From assembly GCF_006540085.1 (NCBI RefSeq), contig NZ_BJOG01000001.1, positions 930,001 through 994,000 of the forward strand: a stretch of DNA of 64,000 bases, read 5' to 3'. How positions within the stretch are numbered: the first letter of the stretch is position 1; every line of letters starts with the position of its first letter. The notes below the pieces were generated by a model that was not told the DNA's origin, did not search any database, and was given only the letters and a program-made list of their open reading frames with translations. A program made the position numbers and the translations under genes. The stretch is from Microbacterium oxydans. GTDB lineage: Bacteria > Actinomycetota > Actinomycetes > Actinomycetales > Microbacteriaceae. Shown in pieces: positions 32,622 through 40,472 of this stretch.

Positions 32622-32661
32622 GACGAAGGGGCCGGGTCCGCAGGGACCCGGCCCCTTCGTC
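32622..32661. terminator. bidirectional terminator hairpin
   Basis: A perfect 18-bp inverted repeat (32622-32639 with 32644-32661, arm GACGAAGGGGCCGGGTCC) with a 4-base loop lies between two convergent genes and can stop transcription from both sides. Confidence 0.85.
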
Positions 32662-32671
32662 GTCGTCGCGG

Positions 32672-33403
32672 TCAGGCGGTGGGAGCGGGCAGTTCGACGG
32701 AATCCAACCATGTCGCGATGGCGGAACGGGCTGCCCTCTCGAGTTCCGGTCCGTAGGCTCTGGCGTCCTCGCGGATGATGCGCGGGTCGATGCCGTTGTG
32801 ATGCAGCTCGTGCGCGTGGCCGATCAGCCAGCTCCCGATCGCGCGGTGGTCGGCCTCGAGGTGGAACTGCAGGGCGAGCACGGTGCCCGTGCTGAACGCC
32901 TGGTTCGGGAACCCGGGGGTGGACGCCAGCCGGCGAGATCCGGCCGGGATCGTGAACGCGTCTCCGTGCCAGTGCAGCACGGGCATGCCGTCGAGTGCGC
33001 GCAGCGGTGAATCGAGGCCGTCCTCGGTCAGATCGAGCGGTGCGTAGCCGATCTCGACCTGACCGGTCGCGTGCACCTGCGCCCCCAGCGCGTCGGCGAT
33101 CAGCTGTGCTCCGAGGCATACCCCCAGCAGCGGCCTGCCGGAGCGGAGCCGATGGGCGACGGCCTCCTTCGAGGCGTGCAGGAGCGGATACCCATCGGCG
33201 TCGTGCACGCCGATCGGGCCGCCCAGCACGATCATGAGATCGGCGTCGTCCACGCGTTCGATGTCGATGGCCTCGGTGCCGAGGTCGACGTACTCCACAC
33301 GAAAGCCGCGTTCGCGCAGGAGAGGCCCGAGGATGCCGAGGTCTTCGAAGTGCACGTGGCGGAACGCGAGCGCCGTGCGCTCGCGCGGCTCGGGAATCGT
33401 CAT
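32672..33403 (-). CDS. class I glutamine amidotransferase (GMP synthase-like GATase)
   Basis: The 243-residue protein has the catalytic triad of class I amidotransferases: nucleophile Cys in GVCLGAQLIA (near residue 83) and the His-x-Glu in LQFHLEAD. It resembles stand-alone GATases annotated as GMP synthase-like, which transfer ammonia to a partner or hydrolyse gamma-glutamyl bonds. The start ATG 33403 overlaps the stop of the GAPDH-like gene (ATGA), so the two form one operon. The partner enzyme is not obvious. Confidence 0.85.
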   Translation of the reverse strand: MTIPEPRERTALAFRHVHFEDLGILGPLLRERGFRVEYVDLGTEAIDIERVDDADLMIVLGGPIGVHDADGYPLLHASKEAVAHRLRSGRPLLGVCLGAQLIADALGAQVHATGQVEIGYAPLDLTEDGLDSPLRALDGMPVLHWHGDAFTIPAGSRRLASTPGFPNQAFSTGTVLALQFHLEADHRAIGSWLIGHAHELHHNGIDPRIIREDARAYGPELERAARSAIATWLDSVELPAPTA

Positions 33404-34422
33404 GCGGACAGCCTTTCTGCGACGTACTCGGTCAGCTCGGTGAGACGGTGCGAGTATCCCCACTCGTCGTCGTACCAGGCGGAGATCTTCACCTGCGAGC
33501 CGATCACGCGGATCAGACCGGCGTCGAGGATCGAGGAATGCGGATCGATCACGGTGCCGGCGACCGCGATCTCATCGTCGGCGCAGCGCAGGATCCCCTT
33601 GAGCGGGCCCTCCGCGGCCGTCTCGTAGGCGGTCCTGACCTCATCGGCGGTGACCGGTCGGGACGCCGTGACCGTGAGATGCGTGATCGAACCGCTGATG
33701 GCCGGCACCTGCAGGGTGTAGCTGTCGAGTCGGCCGTCGTCGAGCTCGGGCAGGACGCGACCGATCGCGGACGCGGCTCCTCCACTGAGCGGCGTGATCT
33801 TTCCGCCCTTCGCCTCCTTCCCCATCGCGGACCGCGGGTCCGCGTGGTGGGCGTCCTGCACCTGGAGGTCGGATGACTCGGCACGGATGGTCGTCATCAG
33901 TCCGGAGTCGATGCCGAACGCCTCGTGGAAGACCTTGGCGACCGGGGCCAGGCAGTTGGTCGTGCAGGACGCGCTGGAGATGACGTGGTGTCGGGCCGGG
34001 TCGTAGGTGTGCTCGTTGACGCCGAGCATGATGGTGCCGTCGTCGTCCGGAGTCGGAACCGTCGTGATCACCTTCTTCGCGCCGGCCGTCAGGTGCGTGC
34101 GTGCGTCGTCGGCCCCGGCAACGGACGCCGTCGCCTCGATGACGATGTCGACTCCGAGCTCACGCCAGGGCAGCCGCAACGGATCGCGCTCGGAGAGCAT
34201 GCGGACCGCGTGTCCGTTGAGGAAGAGGTGGTCGTCGTCGTACCGCACGCCGCGCGTCGACGGCCCACTGCTGCCGTCGCTGCGCAGGAGATCCGCGATG
34301 GCGCGTGGCCCCCGCGGGTCGTTCACGGCGACGAGGTCGAGCTCCGATCGACGCGCGAGCAGAAGTCGGAGCTGATTGCGGCCGATTCGGCCCAGTCCGT
34401 TGATGGCGATTCTCTTAGGCAT
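33400..34422 (-). CDS. divergent glyceraldehyde/erythrose-phosphate dehydrogenase-like protein
   Basis: The 340-residue protein has the NAD fold (INGLGRIGRNQLR) and the catalytic Cys153 in SASCTTNC, and near the end AWYDDEWGYSHRL. However, the catalytic His of the usual TTxHSYT segment is replaced (MTTIRAES, so Arg), and the phosphate-binding Arg of QRVP is replaced (LQVP). DPHSSI and DLQVQD recall erythrose-4-phosphate dehydrogenase as I remember it. It therefore may not oxidise glyceraldehyde-3-phosphate. GGAGGGG precedes the ATG. It starts 44 bases from MocR operator site 2, divergent from a HAD gene, and is coupled to the glutamine amidotransferase. Confidence 0.8.
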   Translation of the reverse strand: MPKRIAINGLGRIGRNQLRLLLARRSELDLVAVNDPRGPRAIADLLRSDGSSGPSTRGVRYDDDHLFLNGHAVRMLSERDPLRLPWRELGVDIVIEATASVAGADDARTHLTAGAKKVITTVPTPDDDGTIMLGVNEHTYDPARHHVISSASCTTNCLAPVAKVFHEAFGIDSGLMTTIRAESSDLQVQDAHHADPRSAMGKEAKGGKITPLSGGAASAIGRVLPELDDGRLDSYTLQVPAISGSITHLTVTASRPVTADEVRTAYETAAEGPLKGILRCADDEIAVAGTVIDPHSSILDAGLIRVIGSQVKISAWYDDEWGYSHRLTELTEYVAERLSA

Positions 34423-34461
34423 TGGTGTCCCCTCCGCGGCGCGGTCCCCCCGTGCCGGTGC

Positions 34462-34481
34462 TAGCTTTGGCCTATGCCAAA
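34462..34481 (+). promoter_or_regulatory. MocR operator site 2 with leaderless promoter
   Basis: TTTGGCCTATGCCAAA (34466-34481) is a palindrome whose centre contains the ATG of the HAD gene (34474). The -10 hexamer TAGCTT at 34462-34467 is six bases before that ATG, so the operator covers the transcription start. A bound regulator could block or open both this gene and the divergent GAPDH-like operon. Confidence 0.7.
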
Positions 34482-35154
34482 ATTATCACACGTGCGCAGC
34501 GGGGATTACTGGGAGTTCGGACCGGCCGGACTGCTGTTCGACTGCGATGGCGTCCTCGTGGACTCGGTCCTGGCCGCAGCGCCCGCCTGGGATGCCTGGG
34601 CCCGCCGGCATGCTCCCTCCTTCGACTTCCTGCGCGATGCGCCGCACGGCATGCGGCCGAGCGAGGTCGTGGCCGGCCTGGTGGGGCGGGAGGCCGCGGA
34701 AGAGGCCACGGCGGAACTGGTCGCGCTGGAGGTCGAGGCGGCCGTGCACACCCGGGAGGTCGGAGGATCGTCGCGGCTGGCGGGTGCGCTTCCGCGCGAC
34801 CGCTGGGCGGTGGTGACGAGCAGCAACCGCGCCGTGGCTCTGGCGCGGCTGCGCAGCTCCGGTATCGCGCTTCCACCGGCGTTGGTCGCGGCGGAAGACG
34901 TTCCCCGGGGGAAGCCGGAACCCGACCCCTATCTTCTCGGCGCCTACCTGCTGGCGCGCCGCGCTGAGGACTGCATCGTGTTCGAGGACTCCGTGCCGGG
35001 GATCCGCTCGGCGCGCGCGGCGGGTGCCGGGTTCGTCGTCGGGGTCGGAGCGGCGTCGTCGGGAGGCGACCCCGACCTGGTCGTGCCCGACCTTCACCGT
35101 GTGCGCTGGCGGGAGGGCGCACTCGTCATCGACGCGACGGGTGCACCCGGCTGA
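34474..35154 (+). CDS. HAD-superfamily sugar-phosphate-type phosphatase
   Basis: The 226-residue protein has the motifs [12 protein letters not shown] (DxD nucleophile), VVTSSNRA, the Lys in [14 protein letters not shown], and [16 protein letters not shown]. The helical cap is large, as in the beta-phosphoglucomutase/sugar phosphatase group. The ATG lies inside MocR operator site 2, and the message is likely leaderless. It runs convergent to the gabT-like gene, four bases away. In a PLP-centred regulon it could act on a phosphorylated intermediate, but no substrate is shown. Confidence 0.85.
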   Translation: MPKLSHVRSGDYWEFGPAGLLFDCDGVLVDSVLAAAPAWDAWARRHAPSFDFLRDAPHGMRPSEVVAGLVGREAAEEATAELVALEVEAAVHTREVGGSSRLAGALPRDRWAVVTSSNRAVALARLRSSGIALPPALVAAEDVPRGKPEPDPYLLGAYLLARRAEDCIVFEDSVPGIRSARAAGAGFVVGVGAASSGGDPDLVVPDLHRVRWREGALVIDATGAPG

Positions 35155-35158
35155 GTCG

Positions 35159-36496
35159 TCAGGCGAGTGTCGCCAGTGCTCGGTCGATCACGTCCACCGC
35201 GACCTCGATCTGATCGTCGGTGGTCGTGAGAGTCGGCAGGAATCGGATGACGTTCGCGTCGCTGCCGGCCGTCAGCAGCAGGATGCCGTGCTGGGCCGCG
35301 TAGGCCGCGATCGCGGAGGCGGCTCCCGCGGCGGGGTGCGAGGTGGCGGGATCGGTGAGTTCGAAGGCGTACATGGCGCCGATCCCGCGCACATCTCCGA
35401 TCAAGGGGTGGCGCGAGGCGAGCGTGGTGAGGTGCTGCCGGAGGCTGCCTCCGATGCGTAGGGCTTCCGCGAAGAAGGGGCCGTGCTCGAGCTCATCGAA
35501 CACGGCCAGGGCCGCGGCGATGGAGACGGGGTTGCCGCCGAAGGTTCCGCCGAGGCTGCCGGGGTCGGGGGCGTCCATGATGTCGGCGCGTCCGGTGACG
35601 CCAGCGAGTGGGAGTCCTGCCGCGATGCCCTTGGCCGTGAGGACGAGGTCGGGGACGACGTCGAAGTGCTCGCTCGCGAACCACGTCCCCGTGCGTCCGA
35701 GCCCGGTCTGGATCTCGTCCGCGATGAACACCACACCGTTGCGCGTGCACCAGTCCTGCAGTGCGGGCAGATAGCCGTCGGCGGGGACCACGAACCCGCC
35801 CTCGCCCTGGATCGGCTCTGCGATGACGGCGGCCAGGTCGGAGGTGCCGATGCGCTGCTCGAGGTGGGCGATCGTGCGCTCCGCCGCCTGCTCCCCGGAG
35901 AGGCCGTCCCGGTACGGGTAGGAGTTGGGTACGCGGTGGATGTCGGACGAGAAGGGGCCGAATCCGGTGCCGTATGCGGCCTTGTGGTTCATGGCGAGAG
36001 TGAGGTTGGTGCGTCCGTGGAAGCCATGGTCGAGGGCGGCGACCGCGCGCCTGCCGGTGTGCCTGCGAGCGATCTTGACCGCGTTCTCGACGGCCTCCGC
36101 GCCCGAGTTCACGAACACCGAGCGCTTCTCGTGATCGCCGGGGGTCTTCTCGGAGAGGCGCTCGGCCAGCCTGACGTACCCCTCGTAGGGCGTGACGGTG
36201 AAGAGCGTGTGCGTCACCTGCTCGAGCTGCGCGGCGGCGGCCGCGACGGCGGCGGGATTCCCGTGTCCGATCGTGGTGACGCCGATGCCGCTGCCGAGGT
36301 CGAGGAGGCGATTGCCGTCCACGTCGGTGACCCAGGGGCCGTCCGCGTGCGCGATGTACACCGGCAGCACGCTGCCGACTCCCCGGGCGACGGTCTGCCT
36401 GCGTCGCTCGTGGAGGGCTCGACTGCGCGGTCCCGGCACATCGGTCAGCAGCAACGGGGCGGAGGAGTGATCGGGAAGCACGCGGGGCGCAGACAT
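35159..36496 (-). CDS. gabT: class III aminotransferase, 4-aminobutyrate aminotransferase-like (GabT)
   Basis: The 445-residue PLP enzyme shows RRQTVARGVGSVLPVYIAHADG at the start, FVNSGAEAVENAVKIAR, HGFHGRTNL, IAEPIQGEGGFVVP, FIADEIQTGLGRTG, and the PLP Lys in LTAKGIAAGLPL near residue 290. This is the GABA/5-aminovalerate aminotransferase pattern; ornithine or beta-alanine are other possible donors. AAGGAG lies before the ATG. It is divergent from yggS with MocR operator site 3 in between. No succinate-semialdehyde dehydrogenase is near. Confidence 0.88.
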   Translation of the reverse strand: MSAPRVLPDHSSAPLLLTDVPGPRSRALHERRRQTVARGVGSVLPVYIAHADGPWVTDVDGNRLLDLGSGIGVTTIGHGNPAAVAAAAAQLEQVTHTLFTVTPYEGYVRLAERLSEKTPGDHEKRSVFVNSGAEAVENAVKIARRHTGRRAVAALDHGFHGRTNLTLAMNHKAAYGTGFGPFSSDIHRVPNSYPYRDGLSGEQAAERTIAHLEQRIGTSDLAAVIAEPIQGEGGFVVPADGYLPALQDWCTRNGVVFIADEIQTGLGRTGTWFASEHFDVVPDLVLTAKGIAAGLPLAGVTGRADIMDAPDPGSLGGTFGGNPVSIAAALAVFDELEHGPFFAEALRIGGSLRQHLTTLASRHPLIGDVRGIGAMYAFELTDPATSHPAAGAASAIAAYAAQHGILLLTAGSDANVIRFLPTLTTTDDQIEVAVDVIDRALATLA

Positions 36497-36556
36497 GGGG
36501 GCTCCTTCGGTGAGCAGTGGTGAGCGGCGGACATCGCCGACGAAACGGCCTAAGAC

Positions 36557-36582
36557 TATGTTAGTGTTTGGCCTATGTCAAA
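36557..36582 (+). promoter_or_regulatory. MocR operator site 3 with leaderless promoter
   Basis: TTTGGCCTATGTCAAA (36567-36582) differs by one base from site 2 and contains the ATG of the yggS-like gene (36575). A -10 hexamer TAGTGT at 36562-36567 lies seven bases before the ATG. The site is 71 bases from the divergent gabT start. Confidence 0.7.
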
Positions 36583-37354
36583 GTTGGATGCACCGATCGG
36601 CGCCGACGAGCGCTACCCCACGGCGGTCACCGTCGACGACTTCCGGCATAACCTCGCGAGCGTCGAATCGCGCATAGCCGAGGCAGCGCGGCGGGCGGGG
36701 CGCGATCCGCGTGAGGTGACCATGCTCCCGGTGAGCAAGACGGTCCCGATCGAGCGCGTCCGCGTCGCGATCCGCTCGGGCATGCGGCTGCTGGGCGGGA
36801 ACAAGGTGCAGGAGGCGGTGCGCAAGAACGGGGAGACCGCCGACCTCGATGTGTCGTGGTCGATCATCGGGCACCTGCAGACCAACAAGGCCAGAGATGT
36901 GGCCGCGTTCGCCACCGAGTTCCAGGCTCTCGATCGGTTGCGGGTGGCCGAGGCGCTCGACCGACGTCTGCAGGCCACCGGCCGCAGCCTCGACGTCTTC
37001 GTGCAGGTGAACACCTCGGCCGAGGATTCCAAGTTCGGGATGCCACCGGAGGAGCTTCCCGCGTTCCTGGAGGCACTGCCCTCCTATGGGACGCTCCGCG
37101 TGCGGGGACTGATGACCCTCGCCATCCTCACCCCGGACGACGCCAGGGTGCGCGAGTGCTTCTCGCTGCTGCGCACGCTGCGGGACCAGGCCAGAGAAGA
37201 CGCGCCCGACCTCATCGGGGCGGGCGAGCTGTCGATGGGGATGTCCGGGGACTACGAGATCGCCGTCGAGGAGGGCGCCACGTGCGTGCGCGTCGGACAG
37301 GCGATCTTCGGTGCCCGCGCGCTACCAGACAGTCACTACTGGCCGGAAGGCTGA
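36575..37354 (+). CDS. YggS/PLPBP-family pyridoxal phosphate homeostasis protein
   Basis: The 259-residue alanine-racemase-like barrel protein binds PLP and buffers its level without known catalysis. Diagnostic parts are LPVSKTVPIERV (PLP Lys near residue 54), WSIIGHLQTNKAR, LMTLAILTP, and ELSMGMSGDYEIAVEEGAT with VRVGQAIFG. Most actinobacteria have one yggS in the division cluster; a second one here, starting within a MocR operator and beside two aminotransferase genes, suggests a dedicated role in this regulon. The next gene starts seven bases after its stop. Confidence 0.92.
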   Translation: MSKLDAPIGADERYPTAVTVDDFRHNLASVESRIAEAARRAGRDPREVTMLPVSKTVPIERVRVAIRSGMRLLGGNKVQEAVRKNGETADLDVSWSIIGHLQTNKARDVAAFATEFQALDRLRVAEALDRRLQATGRSLDVFVQVNTSAEDSKFGMPPEELPAFLEALPSYGTLRVRGLMTLAILTPDDARVRECFSLLRTLRDQAREDAPDLIGAGELSMGMSGDYEIAVEEGATCVRVGQAIFGARALPDSHYWPEG

Positions 37355-37360
37355 CGACAC

Positions 37361-38236
37361 GTGCTGCGGACCGTTCGCGCCTACCTCGAACTGACCAAAC
37401 CCCGCATCCTGGAACTCCTCCTCGTCACCACGATCCCCGTCATGGTGTTCGCCGCCGCCGGACGGCCCGACATCGCTCTCCTGGGCGCGGTGCTCGTGGG
37501 CGGGGCACTGAGTGCCGGTTCCGCCGGGGCGTTCAACATGTACTTCGAGCGCGAGAGCGATGCGGTCATGGAGCGCACGGCCCGGCGCCCCCTGGTCACG
37601 GGCGTCGTGTCCGCGCGCGCCGGTCTGATCTTCGCGACCGTGCTCGGAATCTCCTCGGTGGGGTGGATGCTCACCTTCGTCGGCCCCCTGCCCGCCGCGT
37701 TGTCCACCGCCGGCCTCGTGCTGTACGTGGTCTTCTACACCCTGCTGCTGAAGCGTCGCACCGAGCAGAACATCGTCTGGGGCGGGGTCGCTGGGTGCAT
37801 GCCCGTGCTCGTCGGCTGGACCGCGGTGCGCGGCGCTCTCGAATGGCCGGCGGTGATCCTGTTCCTGGTGGTGTTCTTCTGGACGCCTGCGCACTACTGG
37901 CCGCTCTCGATCCGTTACCGAGACGACTACCGCCGGGCCGGCGTCCCCATGCTCGGTGCCACGCGCCCGCCGTCGTTCGTCGCCATCAGGGTGATCGGCT
38001 TCGCGGTGGTGACGGTCGTGTGCTCGCTCATCCTGCCCTTCGTCGCGGAGGTGAGCCTGCTGTACTGGACGGTGGCTCTGGGGGCGGGCGCGGGGTTCGT
38101 GGTGTCCGCGTCGCTGATGCGGTCACGGGCTCGGCGGGGTGGCGAGCTGCGCCCGATGCTCGTCTTCCGCGCGTCGATCGTCTACCTCGCCGCACTGTTC
38201 CTCGCGGTGGGCGTCGATCCTCTGCTGACGCCCTGA
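37361..38236 (+). CDS. CtaB/UbiA-type prenyltransferase (heme O synthase-like, altered motif)
   Basis: The 291-residue membrane protein has about nine hydrophobic segments and clear protoheme farnesyltransferase features: LELTKPRILELLLVTT, RRPLVTGVVS, and the second loop IRYRDDYRRAGVPML. The first prenyl-diphosphate loop normally reads NxxxDxxxD with D-R-D; here it is NMYFERESD, with Glu for the first Asp. Enzymes of the family add farnesyl to heme b for cytochrome oxidase. No ctaA or oxidase gene is near, and it follows yggS by seven bases, so this is probably a second copy. Start GTG 37361. Confidence 0.82.
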   Translation: MLRTVRAYLELTKPRILELLLVTTIPVMVFAAAGRPDIALLGAVLVGGALSAGSAGAFNMYFERESDAVMERTARRPLVTGVVSARAGLIFATVLGISSVGWMLTFVGPLPAALSTAGLVLYVVFYTLLLKRRTEQNIVWGGVAGCMPVLVGWTAVRGALEWPAVILFLVVFFWTPAHYWPLSIRYRDDYRRAGVPMLGATRPPSFVAIRVIGFAVVTVVCSLILPFVAEVSLLYWTVALGAGAGFVVSASLMRSRARRGGELRPMLVFRASIVYLAALFLAVGVDPLLTP

Positions 38237-38249
38237 GTGCGCGGCCCCT

Positions 38250-38456
38250 TCAGTCCTCGGTGCGGAAGCCTGCGGGCTTGTGTGTGCCGTCGCAGAAGGG
38301 CTTGAGGGCCGACAGTCCGCAGCGGCACAGCGCGACGGTGCGGCGGTGGGAGGGGATCGGCGTGCCGTCGGCGGCGTGCAGCTCGACGGCACCGCGGACG
38401 AGCAGCGGACCGTCCGGGTACGGAGTGATCGTCGCCGGTTCGTGGTCCGCGCTCAT
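38250..38456 (-). CDS. CDGSH iron-sulfur domain protein
   Basis: The 68-residue protein carries the CDGSH signature CRCGLSALKPFCDGTH, which holds a [2Fe-2S] cluster with three Cys and one His. Such proteins act in redox sensing or cluster transfer. The start ATG 38456 overlaps the stop of the upstream gene, so it is co-translated with the iron-containing redox enzyme, a frequent pairing in actinobacteria. Confidence 0.9.
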   Translation of the reverse strand: MSADHEPATITPYPDGPLLVRGAVELHAADGTPIPSHRRTVALCRCGLSALKPFCDGTHKPAGFRTED

Positions 38457-39520
38457 GATGACGCCCTCGTGCGCAGCGACGAGGAATCCGCCGACCAGGC
38501 CTCCAGGATGTGTGCGCCTCCCCATCCGTCCACCGTCAAGCAGGCGGCTGCACCGAACATGATGTCTGGCAGCAGCTCCGGGTGGTCCTCGGCGAGGCTG
38601 CCTGCGAGGTCTCGGGCGGCGATCTGCTCATGCACGGCGTCGGCCTCGACGTGCTCGTCGAAGTACGCCGTGACGTCGGTGGGGAAGTCCAGGCGGCGCA
38701 GACCGTCGGCATACAGGCGGCAGGGGATGGACGAGGTCATCTCGTAGGCGGCCAGATGACCGACGATCGATCCGACGAGCCGACGGTTGAGTCCGAACAT
38801 CGACATCATGTTGAGCGACGCGAGGGTGACGGCGGGGAGATCGTCGACGTACGCGCCGTAGGTGTCATCCAGGCCGGCTGCGCGCATGGCGCGCGCGAAG
38901 AGGGCGGCGTGCACGCGGTGCGGTCGGCCGCCGCCGTACTCGTCGGACTGGATCTCGACCAGAGCCGCCTTGGCCCGTCCGTCGAGTCGGGGAATCGCCC
39001 AGGAGTGCGGGTCCGCCTCGCGGAGCGTGTACGCCGAGCGCTGGATGAGCATCTCCCGCGCCTGGGACTTCGTGGCCTTCTTCACGAAGTAACGAGAGAG
39101 GCTCGGGCCGGTGTCCGCTTCGGCGAGTGCGAAGAGCGCCCGCCCGACGGCGTCCACGGTCGGCTCCGGCAGCTCCGGCATCGGGATTCTCGCGCGCAGT
39201 TCCCGCTCGAACGCCGACTCGAGCGTGCGGCGGGTCGCGAGGAGCGCCGGGTCCCACTCGAGCTCGGGATCGAGTGCCGACAGTGATCCGTAGGCGGATG
39301 CGTAGAGCACGAAGAGGGCGAGCTGGATGTCGTCGTCACGGGAGACGTCAGCGCAGGCCGCTGCGGCTTCTTCGGCGAGAGCGGCGTGGTCGGCGTGACG
39401 ATCGACTCCGGTGAGATGCGAGATGACGGCGCGGCTCACCGGGCCGCGGTCGGGGAAGGGGAGTCTCGGTGCGGATGCCGGTGCGGGTGACGGTGCGGTC
39501 GCCGTGGCGGAAGAGGTCAT
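38453..39520 (-). CDS. iron-containing redox enzyme (heme-oxygenase-like diiron fold)
   Basis: The 355-residue helical protein resembles the heme-oxygenase-like oxidase family annotated as iron-containing redox enzyme. Candidate iron ligands are E-x-x-x-H patterns such as EIQSDEYGGGRPHRVHAALF, and DEHVEADAVHEQIA near residue 320, where Glu and His are spaced as in diiron helices. An AGGAG precedes ATG 39520. It is co-translated with the CDGSH protein, which could donate electrons. Substrate is unknown; relatives act on fatty acids or amino acids. Confidence 0.8.
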   Translation of the reverse strand: MTSSATATAPSPAPASAPRLPFPDRGPVSRAVISHLTGVDRHADHAALAEEAAAACADVSRDDDIQLALFVLYASAYGSLSALDPELEWDPALLATRRTLESAFERELRARIPMPELPEPTVDAVGRALFALAEADTGPSLSRYFVKKATKSQAREMLIQRSAYTLREADPHSWAIPRLDGRAKAALVEIQSDEYGGGRPHRVHAALFARAMRAAGLDDTYGAYVDDLPAVTLASLNMMSMFGLNRRLVGSIVGHLAAYEMTSSIPCRLYADGLRRLDFPTDVTAYFDEHVEADAVHEQIAARDLAGSLAEDHPELLPDIMFGAAACLTVDGWGGAHILEAWSADSSSLRTRASS

Positions 39521-39653
39521 GTGTCGTGCTCCTGATCGATGCGGACCCTCGTATCCTGCGGGCTCGGATGAGATCGGGCCAGGGACTTGACGAGCGCGCA
39601 TCGACCGGGCAAGCGGGGCAGGCATGGAAGCCCGCGCGGATGCACGGAGCCGG

Positions 39654-40472
39654 CTACCGGCAGGACTCGAATGCGTAGCCGTCGTCGTCGGGGGTGACGA
39701 GGTCGCGGTCCCGCAGCACCATCGATGCCGGCGAGGCGTCGTCCGCGCACATCTCGGCGAAGGGCCGCGGAAGCTCATCGGTGTACTCGATGTCGATCAC
39801 GCGCTCGCCGTAGACATCGGTGTACGCCGCGCACTCCTCGTACGCCGCGCACTCCTCGGTCACCGCGAAGTCGAAGCCGGCGTGCTCCTGCAGCGCGGGG
39901 GCATCCTCGGCGGCGTTCTTCTGTCCCGCTGCCAGCCCCACATCGTGCGCCGCCTCGACGAGGAGTGCGGCCAGCGCGAGGTTGTCATCGAGCGAGAGGG
40001 CTCCCTTCGACCGCGAGTACGAGTCGAGGTTGTCGAACTCGACGGCATCGAACCCGTCATCCGCGCAGTGCTCGATCCAGGGGATCACGGTGTCGGCGAT
40101 CTGCTCCCGGCGCTGCGCGGTTGACGTGTCGAGCAGCGCCTCGTCGGGCCAGTCCGGGTCGAAGACGACATGTCCGTCGCGCTGCAGCAGCAGATCATCG
40201 GGCCAGGTGTCGAGTTCTCCCGGTTGTGTCTGGAATCCGTTGACGTAGCAGACCGAGTACACACCGGCCGCGGGCTCCGCGGTGCGGTCGCGCCCGACCA
40301 CGCCGACGCCGGAGGGCGGATCGTAGGCCCCGCCGAGCTGATAGTCCGGCGTGGCGCCGGAGGGAGGAAGGGCGACGGAGGACGGCGGGTCCGCGGGCGC
40401 CGCGCACCCGCCGAGAGCGAGGAGGAGGGCGACGCCGGCCGCTGGCCAGGCACTCCGGAGCAGCCGATTCAG
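39654..40472 (-). CDS. GH114-like (endo-alpha-1,4-polygalactosaminidase) lipoprotein
   Basis: The product of about 272 residues has a signal peptide with lipobox ALGGC and a TIM-barrel resembling glycoside hydrolase family 114 (VCYVNGFQ, DAVEFDNLDSYS, AGQKNAAEDA, FAVTEECAAY). Relatives degrade galactosaminogalactan. The start is uncertain: CTG 40472 overlaps the stop of the preceding gene (CTGA), has GGAG at a good distance and gives a normal signal peptide; the nearest ATG, 40544, would add 24 residues before the signal. EECAAY is duplicated in tandem, breaking the usual pattern of the active-site loop. Confidence 0.75.
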   Translation of the reverse strand: MNRLLRSAWPAAGVALLLALGGCAAPADPPSSVALPPSGATPDYQLGGAYDPPSGVGVVGRDRTAEPAAGVYSVCYVNGFQTQPGELDTWPDDLLLQRDGHVVFDPDWPDEALLDTSTAQRREQIADTVIPWIEHCADDGFDAVEFDNLDSYSRSKGALSLDDNLALAALLVEAAHDVGLAAGQKNAAEDAPALQEHAGFDFAVTEECAAYEECAAYTDVYGERVIDIEYTDELPRPFAEMCADDASPASMVLRDRDLVTPDDDGYAFESCR

